Shown: positions 1 through 6,752 of the stretch, in pieces
Layout of the letters: every line of letters begins with the position of its first letter
Numbering within the stretch: the stretch's first letter is position 1
DNA from: Candidatus Kapaibacterium sp.
GTDB lineage: Bacteria > Bacteroidota > Ignavibacteria > Kapaibacteriales > UBA2268
Direction of reading: 5' to 3'
Assembly (NCBI GenBank): GCA_028691175.1
Contig: JAQUZU010000058.1
Coordinates: 1 to 10,534 of the forward strand
Length of the DNA stretch: 10,534 nt
Program-made: the position numbers and the translations under genes
Notes under the pieces: generated by a model
What the model was told of the DNA's origin: nothing
The model's database searches: none
What the model saw: only the letters and a program-made list of their open reading frames with translations

Positions 1-11
1 CATAATCGCCA

Positions 12-806
12 CTATATAATTGCTAATACCACCAGAATCAGCAGGAATGCACTGGTTAAAATCAATGCCCACATAAGAGTCAACATTACATTTTTTTGCA
101 GCTTATACATTTTTTCGATATGCTCGCGATCGGCATTATAAATCTGTATGCTATCAAACGATTTATAAAGTTTTGTATCCGCCAGATCGGCAAGTTCCTG
201 ACGTTGTTGCTCCCACATCGCAGCTCTATCAAGCACCCAGCCGTGCTTGGTATTATGCACATCGCCGACAACATAAATGTGCGAACCAACGGGGAAACAT
301 TTCGCAATCTTCTTTTTTTCCTCCATCGTCAGCGTGTCATTAACGAAAGTATACTGTCGCGGGACAGTCAGGATAGTGCGTTTGCTGTCAATCATTCTCG
401 AATGAGCCGGATTAATCAGCAGCATGTCGTTTTCGCTGTGATACGACTGCACCTGAATAAAAAATCCTTCGTCGTCATCGAAGAAACGCGTTATGCGCCC
501 GGTAATTTCCATCGAAGCATGGAAATTTGCATCGATTATTCCCTCGGCAAGCATATTGTTCAGTTCCTCGAAATTCGTATACGTTCCGCGCACATCATTA
601 AAGAGTTTGCACTGATCTACCGCGGCTCGATATAACGTATAACAAAGAAATATCAGAACAATATAAATTACAACGACAATTGCGCCGGTAACAACTAGCG
701 CAATAATTGCGGCTATTGCCAGAACCGCCCACAAACAGCCGTGTCCACCCTTTTCCTGCTGCGGTTTCGTATATTTATTAATCGGATTTGAAGATTGATT
801 TGCCAT
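12..806 (-). CDS. Uncharacterised membrane protein with a central soluble domain (264 aa)
   Basis: I do not recognise this family. The ATG at 804-806 was chosen because AAGGA (812-816 on the plus strand) sits 5 nt upstream on the coding strand; the frame stays open to 929, but that extension has no start signal and reads like AT-rich spacer. Residues 1-24 are polar with Lys/Gln/Gly. A strongly hydrophobic stretch at about 25-57 is long enough for one long or two tight membrane spans, and a second segment at about 239-263 runs to the C-terminus. Between them lies a mostly hydrophilic region of about 175 residues. Residues 98-185 alternate in a beta-like way (ITGRI, GFFIQVQ, then VGSHIYVVGDV), which recalls an OB-fold layout; this is pattern inference only. 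Residues 197-240 are rich in Glu/Gln/Lys and probably helical. The gene is divergent from purA and stands alone in the window. The reading frame is solid; the function is unknown. Confidence 0.85.
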   Translation of the reverse strand: MANQSSNPINKYTKPQQEKGGHGCLWAVLAIAAIIALVVTGAIVVVIYIVLIFLCYTLYRAAVDQCKLFNDVRGTYTNFEELNNMLAEGIIDANFHASMEITGRITRFFDDDEGFFIQVQSYHSENDMLLINPAHSRMIDSKRTILTVPRQYTFVNDTLTMEEKKKIAKCFPVGSHIYVVGDVHNTKHGWVLDRAAMWEQQRQELADLADTKLYKSFDSIQIYNADREHIEKMYKLQKNVMLTLMWALILTSAFLLILVVLAII

Positions 807-948
807 AATATTCCTTTGTAAAATTGTTTTTTGTATAAACGAAACAACGGAAAAATATTTTATTAAACAAAAAAATTTATTTTGTTTTTCTCTAACGATA
901 CAGTCGCCACAAATGAAATTGAATATCACTTATTATATTAAATATTAT

Positions 949-979
949 TTTGCTGTTTGCAAAAAGTTCCCTATATTTG
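949..979 (+). promoter_or_regulatory. Bacteroidota-type promoter for purA
   Basis: TTTG at 949-952, a 19-nt spacer, then TATATTTG at 972-979. This matches the TTTG / TAnnTTTG (-33/-7) consensus known for Bacteroidota sigma factors at every defined position. Transcription would start near 986, giving a leader of about 60 nt ahead of the purA ATG. Confidence 0.75.
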
Positions 980-1011
980 TATGAAGGAAATTATGTTATC
1001 TTCTTCAAGTC

Positions 1012-1021
1012 ATTACGTAAT
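1012..1021. promoter_or_regulatory. Perfect palindrome ATTACGTAAT in the purA leader
   Basis: A 10-bp perfect inverted repeat lies just downstream of the predicted purA transcription start. Its core octamer TTACGTAA also occurs at 3240-3247, touching the panD -7 box. It could be a repressor half-site or operator, or simply chance in AT-rich DNA; no regulator gene lies nearby to support a choice. Confidence 0.3.
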
Positions 1022-1046
1022 ATCAGAAAAAATATAAAGGTTAATC

Positions 1047-2324
1047 ATGAGTGTTGCTGTAATCGTCGGTTCTCAATGGGGAGATGAAGGCAAGGGCAAA
1101 ATAGTTGATTTATTGGGCATAGATTCTAATATCGTCGCTCGTTTTCAGGGTGGTGCAAATGCAGGTCATACAATTGTCATAAGCGGCAAGCAGTATGTCT
1201 TCCACCTTATTCCTTCAGGCATTTTGACTCCTGGGGTAAAATGCATAATCGGAAACGGTGTAGTAATCGATCCGATAGCTCTCTTGGAGGAAATTTCGAT
1301 GCTGAAACAGCACGGCGTAGACGTAACCGGACGCTTGTTTATCAGCCACAAAGCACATCTCATCATGCCGTATCATAAACTTCTCGACGCTGCAAACGAA
1401 GCCGCTCGTGCAAAGGGTCAGGCAGTCGGCACGACAGGACGCGGAATCGGTCCTGCATACAACGACAAATGCAACCGTTGCGGTATCCGCATGATGGATT
1501 TAATTGATCCTGCAAATTTCGAAGCAATACTTCGCACAAATGTTGTCGAAAAGAATAAAATTCTGTCTTTATTATACAATGCCGACGGTGTAGATTTCGA
1601 CGAAATCAACAAACAATTCGCCGAATTCCGCCCGCAAATTGCACCGTTCGTAGTTGATACAACTTTAATGCTAAATCATGCAATCGCAAATGGCGAATCA
1701 GTCCTCATCGAGGGAGCACAGGGTGCGTTGCTCGATATCGACCACGGAACTTATCCGTTTGTAACTAGTTCTAACCCGACTACCGGCGGAGCCTGCACAG
1801 GCTTAGGCATTCCTCCGACGGCAATCAAGACAATTATCGGCATTACAAAAGCATATTGCACAAGAGTCGGCAACGGTCCGTTCCCAACCGAACTTTTCGA
1901 CGAAACCGGCGAGAAATTGCGCAAAAACGGCTCCGAATTCGGTGCAACCACAGGTCGCCCGCGTCGTTGCGGCTGGCTCGATCTTGTCGCACTGAAATAT
2001 TCGGTAATGATTAACGGCATCAACGAAATTGCTTTGACAAAACTTGACGTATTAGACACGTTCGAGAAAATTTGCGTCTGCACTTCTTACCGCGTAAACG
2101 GCACAGAAACTGCAGATTTCCCGGTTGACATTCCGAGTTTAGACACCGTTAAACCGGTTCTTACTTCACTCAACGGCTGGAATTGTTCGCTCGCAGGCAT
2201 CAGAAGTTACGATGCTTTGCCGCCGGCTGCAAAAGAATATATCGCTTTTATCGAAAAATTCACCGGTGCAAAAGTGAAGTACGTCTCCACCAGCCCGGAC
2301 AGAAACGACACTATCGTCAGATAA
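1047..2324 (+). CDS. purA: Adenylosuccinate synthase (PurA)
   Basis: A cytoplasmic enzyme that condenses IMP with L-aspartate using GTP to form adenylosuccinate, the first committed step from IMP to AMP. The 425-aa length is normal for the family. Family motifs run in order: the GTP-binding P-loop GDEGKGK (residues 12-18); GGANAGHT, which carries the catalytic His region; GTTGRGIGPAY; GAQGALLDIDHGTYPFVTSS in the IMP/dimer region; TRVGNGPFPTE; ATTGRPRRCGWLDLVAL, the aspartate/IMP loop; and the guanine-recognition segment LTKLDVLD, with STSPDRNDTI at the C-terminus. The start ATG is preceded by AAAGG (1036-1040) at 6-nt spacing and by a well-matched promoter. The methyltransferase gene follows after 39 nt that include a GC-rich hairpin. 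Nothing in the protein looks degraded. Confidence 0.98.
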   Translation: MSVAVIVGSQWGDEGKGKIVDLLGIDSNIVARFQGGANAGHTIVISGKQYVFHLIPSGILTPGVKCIIGNGVVIDPIALLEEISMLKQHGVDVTGRLFISHKAHLIMPYHKLLDAANEAARAKGQAVGTTGRGIGPAYNDKCNRCGIRMMDLIDPANFEAILRTNVVEKNKILSLLYNADGVDFDEINKQFAEFRPQIAPFVVDTTLMLNHAIANGESVLIEGAQGALLDIDHGTYPFVTSSNPTTGGACTGLGIPPTAIKTIIGITKAYCTRVGNGPFPTELFDETGEKLRKNGSEFGATTGRPRRCGWLDLVALKYSVMINGINEIALTKLDVLDTFEKICVCTSYRVNGTETADFPVDIPSLDTVKPVLTSLNGWNCSLAGIRSYDALPPAAKEYIAFIEKFTGAKVKYVSTSPDRNDTIVR

Positions 2325-2331
2325 ATTTATC

Positions 2332-2350
2332 GGGGCGGCATGTCCGCCCC
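2332..2350. repeat. Perfect GC-rich hairpin between purA and the methyltransferase gene
   Basis: GGGGCGG (2332-2338), a 5-nt loop CATGT, then CCGCCCC (2344-2350): a 7-bp stem made only of G-C pairs, followed by three further C residues. It begins 7 nt after the purA stop. No U-tract follows, so it is not a standard intrinsic terminator. It may attenuate readthrough, stabilise the purA mRNA end, or be one copy of a dispersed palindromic repeat. Its composition stands out against the AT-rich surroundings. Confidence 0.6.
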
Positions 2351-2363
2351 CCCACACTGCATA

Positions 2364-3167
2364 ATGAGTTATTACGACATTATTCAAGAAGCCGGAAATA
2401 TTCCGGATAACGACAAATATTATTGGGGCTATCAATATAACCTCGCAACCTCATACATTATTCCGTTTTTAGAGGGCAACGGTACGTTTAAGCCCGGAAT
2501 GAGTGTATGCGAAGTTGGCTGTGCCGAAGGTGGTGTACTAACTGCATTTATAGAGCATGGTGCAACCGACGCACTCGGAACAGATATTTCGCACGCACGC
2601 CTCGCAAGCGGAAACCGCATAAACGCCGAACTCGGCATTCAGGTTAAACTCCTACGCCACGATATTTTAGGCGATCTTGTTCCAAACAACCTGATCGGCA
2701 AATTCGACTTAATTCTCCTGCGCGACGTAATCGAACACCTTCCGACGCCGTACTCCGTCCTAAAGACAATTTACAACATGCTGAAACCCGGCGGACGGCT
2801 CTACGTAACTTTTCCGCCCTACTACTCACCATACGGTGGGCACCAGCACACGCTCGATACGACAGTCGGAAAAATTCCGTTCCTTCATTATTTGCCGAAA
2901 CCGATTTTACAAAAAGTAATTTCGCACGGACGTCCGGCGGACATCGAAGAAGTTTTGCGGCTGAAGGGATTGCACCTAACATCGCACAATTTTTTGCTTT
3001 CGGTTAAAACGTCGAATTTCAAAATTGTGAAAGAAAAATATTATTTTATCCGTCCGGTATTCAAAATGAAATTCGGCATGCCCCCGATTTCCTCGACTGC
3101 ACTGCGGCATCTGCCCTTCGTAAAAGAAGTGTTTTCGATGGAAGCAGGATACATTCTGGAAAAATAG
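2364..3167 (+). CDS. Class I SAM-dependent methyltransferase (267 aa), substrate unknown
   Basis: A Methyltransf_11/23-type Rossmann-fold enzyme. Motif I is CEVGCAEGG (residues 49-57, binding SAM), the acidic residue after strand 2 is D74 in LGTDIS, motif IV is DLILLRDVIEHL (115-126), and the post-IV strand is LKPGGRLYVTFP (140-151). It continues into PPYYSPYGGHQH (151-162), an aromatic/His segment that resembles methyltransferases from surface-polysaccharide clusters, though no such genes are visible here. The C-terminal 100 residues are basic and aromatic and may form a substrate-binding cap. The ATG at 2364 was preferred over the in-frame ATG at 2340, because the latter lies in the loop of the GC hairpin and would add only eight unlikely residues. 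No Shine-Dalgarno precedes 2364. Transcription probably comes from the purA promoter. Confidence 0.9.
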   Translation: MSYYDIIQEAGNIPDNDKYYWGYQYNLATSYIIPFLEGNGTFKPGMSVCEVGCAEGGVLTAFIEHGATDALGTDISHARLASGNRINAELGIQVKLLRHDILGDLVPNNLIGKFDLILLRDVIEHLPTPYSVLKTIYNMLKPGGRLYVTFPPYYSPYGGHQHTLDTTVGKIPFLHYLPKPILQKVISHGRPADIEEVLRLKGLHLTSHNFLLSVKTSNFKIVKEKYYFIRPVFKMKFGMPPISSTALRHLPFVKEVFSMEAGYILEK

Positions 3168-3218
3168 CGAAACAAGTCTCATTAGTTCAACTCGCTTTTT
3201 ATTGAATAATTCAAAAGT

Positions 3219-3252
3219 TTTGCAGATATAAAAAAAAATTTACGTAATTTAG
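3219..3252 (+). promoter_or_regulatory. Probable promoter for the panD unit
   Basis: TTTG at 3219-3222, a 22-nt spacer, then TAATTTAG at 3245-3252, one mismatch from TAnnTTTG. The surrounding 14 bases (3243-3256) match 13 of 14 at the gyrB promoter (6700-6713). The palindrome TTACGTAA (3240-3247) overlaps the -7 box by three bases, so a protein bound there could block the polymerase. The spacer is slightly long for the consensus. Confidence 0.55.
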
Positions 3253-3285
3253 TAGACTTATTTTTAAACTACTCGAGAGTAAATA

Positions 3286-3642
3286 ATGCAAAGAACTATG
3301 CTGAAGTCCAAAATTCATCGTGCCAGAGTAACGGAAGCGCAACTCTATTACGAAGGTAGTTTTACAATTGATGAAGACATTTTGGACGCTGCAGGAATTT
3401 TGCCTTACGAAAAAGTATCGATTGTAAACGTCAATAATGGCGAACGTTTCGAAACCTATACAATCGCCGGTGAGCGCGGAAAGAAAGATTTCTGCCTCAA
3501 CGGAGCTGCCGCACGCAAAGGTGCAGTCGGCGACGAAGTCATTATTATTTGCTACGGCACATACGACGAAAGCGAACTTGCCGATTATAAGCCGCGAATC
3601 GTCCTGGTTGATAAGCAAAACAATATCGCTAAAATCGTCTGA
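3286..3642 (+). CDS. panD: Aspartate 1-decarboxylase proenzyme (PanD)
   Basis: Decarboxylates L-aspartate to beta-alanine for pantothenate and coenzyme A synthesis in the cytoplasm. It belongs to the pyruvoyl-dependent family, whose proenzyme self-cleaves between Gly24 and Ser25. Here YEGS places G24-S25 exactly, so numbering matches the E. coli enzyme, and catalytic Tyr58 and substrate-binding Arg54 are present in NGERFETYTI. Other family marks are MLKSKIHRARVT at the N-terminus, LDAAGIL, and NGAAAR followed by VGDEVII. At 118 aa it is a little shorter than E. coli PanD (126 aa) because of a short C-terminus. The start agrees with the family alignment; the sequence upstream (CGAGAG, 3274-3279) is only a weak ribosome site. 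It heads a unit whose next gene can start 4 nt downstream. Confidence 0.97.
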   Translation: MQRTMLKSKIHRARVTEAQLYYEGSFTIDEDILDAAGILPYEKVSIVNVNNGERFETYTIAGERGKKDFCLNGAAARKGAVGDEVIIICYGTYDESELADYKPRIVLVDKQNNIAKIV

Positions 3643-3646
3643 TCCG

Positions 3647-5200
3647 GTGACAAAAAAACATATACTTAAATCAAAATTTGCGACGCGGGCAAGATTTTCC
3701 TGTGTCGCTTTTTGTGTTATACTCAATTTTTCAATTTATCACCCGAGTTTTTCGATGGATGAAACAAAAGCGGTTCGTCCGCCAACCGTCGCCGGAACAT
3801 TCTATCCGGCAGACCCGACAGAATTAGAGCAAACTGTTCGCGGTTATCTCGCAAATGCCTCTGCCCCACAAATAAAAGGCGAAATTTTCGGAATCATCGC
3901 CCCTCACGCCGGATACGTTTACAGCGGTCAAACGGCGGCATATTCATATAAGCAACTTATTGAAAAAAAATACGACGTCGCCGTAATTCTCGCTCCGAAC
4001 CATATCGAAGATTTTTCGGAAATCTCTATTTTTCAAGGACTTGCATATTCGACTCCGCTCGGCAGAGTTGCTATCGATACTGCTTTTGCGCAATTGCTTT
4101 CTGAAAATTCTACTCCCTCTGCACCGATAATTCTTTCAATGCACGGACATGCGTGGGAAAATATGAAACGCACGGAGCACTCAATAGAAGTGCAATTGCC
4201 GTTTCTTCAAATTGTACAGCCCGAACTGCCGATAGTGCCAATTGTACTCGGCTCGCAGGATCACTCTACTATAAACACGCTGGTAACTGCAATTAAGTCG
4301 GCTTCCGAAAAGTCCGGAAAACGCGTCTTAATTATTGCTTCAAGCGATTTGTCTCACTATCATAAGTTAAGTGATGCCAAATACTTAGACGGTTTACTTA
4401 TTAAAGAGTTTTCAGACTTTGACTATTTCGGACTCGATTGCAAAATAGCAATGCAACAAATCGAAGCATGTGGCTACGGAGCAATTACCGGTGCGATGCA
4501 AGTTTGTGAAGTGTTTGGTGCAACTAATTGTAAACTATTACACTTAGCAACCTCTGCCGATAGCGAGTTTTCGCAAGATACTAATCATGTAGTGGGATAT
4601 TTTTCCGGTGCAATCTTCAAAGACAACAGTTCGCATGTGCAGAAATTTACGGAATTCACGCCTGAAGAAAAAAAATATTTATGCGGTTTGGCAAAAGCGG
4701 CAACCGAAATGACGGTCGCGGCTTTAAGTCCTGACTTTGAAATTCGGCATGATGAAAAATTTCACCAAGTATTCCCCGCTTTCGTAACTATAAATAAAAA
4801 CGGAAACTTACGCGGCTGCATCGGGCACATTGTCAGTAGTGCAGACATCAATTCCGAAGTAATCGAGACGGCACGCATGGCATCAACGATGGACTCGCGC
4901 TTCGGGGCAATTCGTCCGGAAGAACTTACGGAACTGACATACGAAGTAACGATTTTATCGCAAATGCAGCGTATTTTCGATTTTTCAAAAATACAAATCG
5001 GAAAGCATGGGCTATATATTCGTACTAAATACAATAACGGAATACTCCTGCCACAAGTTGCAACCGAATACGGTTGGAACACAGAAGAATTTTTAAAAAA
5101 CGCATGTCGAAAAGCCGGATTACCCGAGAACGAGTTTCTTAAGTCAACGACGGAAGTATATATATTTGAAGCAGTTATAGCAGACGAAAATGATAAATAA
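3647..5200 (+). CDS. MEMO1-AMMECR1 fusion protein (AmmeMemoRadiSam B+A) with probable signal peptide
   Basis: Two conserved domains lie in one 517-aa chain. The MEMO1 domain (about 43-325) begins VRPPTVAGTFYP and contains APHAGYVYSG (His87), LAPNH (His119), SSDLSH (His237) and EACGYGAITG (Cys275). His87, His119 and Cys275 correspond to the metal ligands His49, His81 and Cys244 of human MEMO1. The AMMECR1 domain (about 335-515) has LRGCIG (388-393), the SRFGAI segment and a C-terminal GILLPQVATEYGW motif. These are the A and B parts of the AmmeMemoRadiSam group, whose biochemical role is unsettled. The GTG at 3647 was chosen: it lies 4 nt after the panD stop and gives a Lys/Arg-rich stretch (K3, K4, K8, K10, R14, R16), a hydrophobic core (17-30) and SFS before M37, like a Sec signal peptide. 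No lipobox is seen. The alternative start, ATG at 3755, would give a 481-aa cytoplasmic protein; neither start has a good Shine-Dalgarno. Confidence 0.88.
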   Translation: MTKKHILKSKFATRARFSCVAFCVILNFSIYHPSFSMDETKAVRPPTVAGTFYPADPTELEQTVRGYLANASAPQIKGEIFGIIAPHAGYVYSGQTAAYSYKQLIEKKYDVAVILAPNHIEDFSEISIFQGLAYSTPLGRVAIDTAFAQLLSENSTPSAPIILSMHGHAWENMKRTEHSIEVQLPFLQIVQPELPIVPIVLGSQDHSTINTLVTAIKSASEKSGKRVLIIASSDLSHYHKLSDAKYLDGLLIKEFSDFDYFGLDCKIAMQQIEACGYGAITGAMQVCEVFGATNCKLLHLATSADSEFSQDTNHVVGYFSGAIFKDNSSHVQKFTEFTPEEKKYLCGLAKAATEMTVAALSPDFEIRHDEKFHQVFPAFVTINKNGNLRGCIGHIVSSADINSEVIETARMASTMDSRFGAIRPEELTELTYEVTILSQMQRIFDFSKIQIGKHGLYIRTKYNNGILLPQVATEYGWNTEEFLKNACRKAGLPENEFLKSTTEVYIFEAVIADENDK

Positions 5201-6665
5201 TATAGATTCACACATCATCACGAGCGATGATTTTAAAACAACAATAGAAATTACGGAACCGATAATTCTCGAAATCGGCGAAATTGCAAAGCGTGCAAAC
5301 ACCGATATATATATCGTCGGCGGCTATGTTCGGGATTCAATTCTCGGACGCCCGCGCACCGATTTCGATTTCACCGTAGATGGCGACTGCTTCAAATTTG
5401 CCGAGTTAGTCGCAAAACACTTCCATTCGAATCCGGTATTTTACAAAAGATTTCGCACCGCACTCGTGCCAATCGGCGATTTTAAATGTGAATTCGTAGG
5501 CACACGCAAGGAAGTCTATAACCCGGACAGCCGTAATCCGGACGTTTCTGCGGGTTCGCTTTTCGACGACATCAGGCGACGCGACTTTACAATCAACTGT
5601 CTCGCGGCAAAAATTCACAGCGAGAACATGGGACGCGTAATCGATTTATTCGACGGCTTAGAGGACTTGAAAGCCGGAATTTTGCGTACTCCGCTCGATC
5701 CGAAAATCACTTTTTCCGAAGATCCGCTTCGCATCATGCGTGCAGCACGCTTTGCCTCGCAATTGAGTTTTAGCGTTACGCCGGAATGTTTAGACGCTGC
5801 TCGCGAAATTTCCGAACGTATTCGAATTATTTCTGTCGAGCGAATCAGCGACGAACTGCTCAAAATTATCGATTCGCCACGCCCAAGCGTAGGATTGCAT
5901 CTTATGTATGATATGCACATTTTATATCATATTTTCCCGGATCTCTACAAATTAAAAGGCGTTGACAAACGAGTAATTGACGGAATTGAATATAATCACA
6001 AAGATATTTTCAATCATACTCTAAAAGTAGTTGATAAAGTTGCAAGTGCTTCAAATAACACGTGGTTACGCTTTGCAGCACTAATTCACGACATTGCTAA
6101 ACCGCGCACGAAACATTTTATTGATGGTGTCGGTTGGAGTTTTCACGGGCACGAGGAACTCGGAGCGCGCCGCGTACATGATATTTTCAAAAAACTGAAA
6201 CTGCCGTTCGATTACGCTCCATACGTCGAAACGCTTGTCCGCCTGCACCAGCGCCCAATGGCACTTGTCAGCGAGGAAGTTACGGACTCTGCAGTTCGTC
6301 GCTTGGCATTCAATGCCGGCGAGGCATTAGACGATCTTTTCACGCTTTGCCGTGCAGATATAACGACAAATAATCCTCGACTGAGCGAAACTTATTTGAA
6401 TAATTACGAAATAGTACGTGCAAAAGTTATTGAAATACAAGAAAAAGACAAACTTCGCGAGTTTCAATCTCCGGTTCGTGGCGAAGAAATCATGGAAGTA
6501 TGCAATCTGCAACCTTCGCTGGCAGTCGGTCTTATTAAATCGGCAATCGAAGACGCAATTTTAGACGGAATCATACCAAACGAGTATATTAACGCAAAGG
6601 CGTATTTCCTTGAAAATAAAGATACTTGGCTATCTGAAATTGCGAGCGGTGTGCGGCATAAATAA
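5190..6665 (+). CDS. cca: CCA tRNA nucleotidyltransferase / poly(A) polymerase family with HD domain
   Basis: A class II nucleotidyltransferase expected to add or repair the 3'-CCA of tRNAs in the cytoplasm. The 491-aa length fits HD-containing bacterial forms. The head domain has GGYVRD (44-49), the catalytic carboxylates in TDFDFTVDG (D58, D60) and RRDFTIN (130-136). The nucleotide-binding neck has EDPLRIMRAARF (178-189) and ERISDEL (217-223). An HD phosphohydrolase domain follows with H276, the H300-D301 pair in ALIHDIAKPR and HGHEE (319-323), suggesting a 2',3'-cyclic phosphatase/phosphodiesterase function as known for such enzymes. Its ATG overlaps the end of the upstream gene by 11 nt (ATGATAAATAA), with no separate ribosome site, so translational coupling is likely. 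Sequence alone does not separate CCA-adding from CC- or A-adding or poly(A) activity, but only one such gene is seen here. Confidence 0.93.
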   Translation: MINNIDSHIITSDDFKTTIEITEPIILEIGEIAKRANTDIYIVGGYVRDSILGRPRTDFDFTVDGDCFKFAELVAKHFHSNPVFYKRFRTALVPIGDFKCEFVGTRKEVYNPDSRNPDVSAGSLFDDIRRRDFTINCLAAKIHSENMGRVIDLFDGLEDLKAGILRTPLDPKITFSEDPLRIMRAARFASQLSFSVTPECLDAAREISERIRIISVERISDELLKIIDSPRPSVGLHLMYDMHILYHIFPDLYKLKGVDKRVIDGIEYNHKDIFNHTLKVVDKVASASNNTWLRFAALIHDIAKPRTKHFIDGVGWSFHGHEELGARRVHDIFKKLKLPFDYAPYVETLVRLHQRPMALVSEEVTDSAVRRLAFNAGEALDDLFTLCRADITTNNPRLSETYLNNYEIVRAKVIEIQEKDKLREFQSPVRGEEIMEVCNLQPSLAVGLIKSAIEDAILDGIIPNEYINAKAYFLENKDTWLSEIASGVRHK

Positions 6666-6699
6666 ACGGTGATTTTGCTTTTTTTTGTGATAATTTTTT

Positions 6700-6713
6700 C
6701 GTAATTTTGTAGA
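6700..6713 (+). promoter_or_regulatory. Promoter core for the gyrB unit
   Basis: TAATTTTG at 6702-6709 matches TAnnTTTG at every defined position. The 14-base context CGTAATTTTGTAGA differs at one base from the panD promoter core. The -33 element is unclear: TTTG occurs at 6674-6677 (24-nt spacer) and at 6684-6687 (14-nt spacer), and neither is ideal. Transcription would start near 6716, about 37 nt before the gyrB ATG. Confidence 0.6.
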
Positions 6714-6752
6714 TATGAAATACAAAAAATCCAACACATTATAAGGCTGAAA

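Larger units (their letters stand above)
807..1046. other. Divergent AT-rich intergenic region
   Basis: This 240-bp gap separates the minus-strand membrane protein gene from purA. It contains the purA promoter (949-979), a 10-bp palindrome in the purA leader (1012-1021) and the ribosome binding sites of both genes. No convincing promoter could be assigned to the minus-strand gene: several 7/8 matches to the -7 box occur in the A/T tracts, but none has a TTTG at suitable spacing. No RNA gene is seen. Confidence 0.7.

Noticed and set aside
96..635. Open frame of 179 codons on the plus strand, opposite the membrane protein gene
   Set aside because: It lies wholly antisense to a better-supported gene with a ribosome binding site and membrane segments, and its product resembles no family; it is a shadow frame.
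3166..3196. Possible intrinsic terminator after the methyltransferase gene (AGCGA ... TCGCT followed by T-run)
   Set aside because: The stem is only 5 bp with a 21-nt loop and few supporting inner pairs; too weak to call although the T-run is in the right place.
3437..3646. Upstream extension of the MEMO1-AMMECR1 frame to an ATG inside panD
   Set aside because: This stretch overlaps panD in another frame, encodes no recognisable domain and would place about 200 bases of overlap on a well-conserved gene; the openness looks accidental.
3643..3754. A separate promoter for the MEMO1-AMMECR1 gene in the 112 bases before ATG 3755
   Set aside because: Only partial -7-like matches were found, with no TTTG at suitable distance, and the stretch reads better as a signal-peptide coding segment.
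5303..5316. Perfect 14-bp palindrome CGATATATATATCG
   Set aside because: It lies within the cca coding region and is explained by codons for Thr-Asp-Ile-Tyr-Ile-Val just before the conserved GGYVRD motif; an AT alternation is likely chance.
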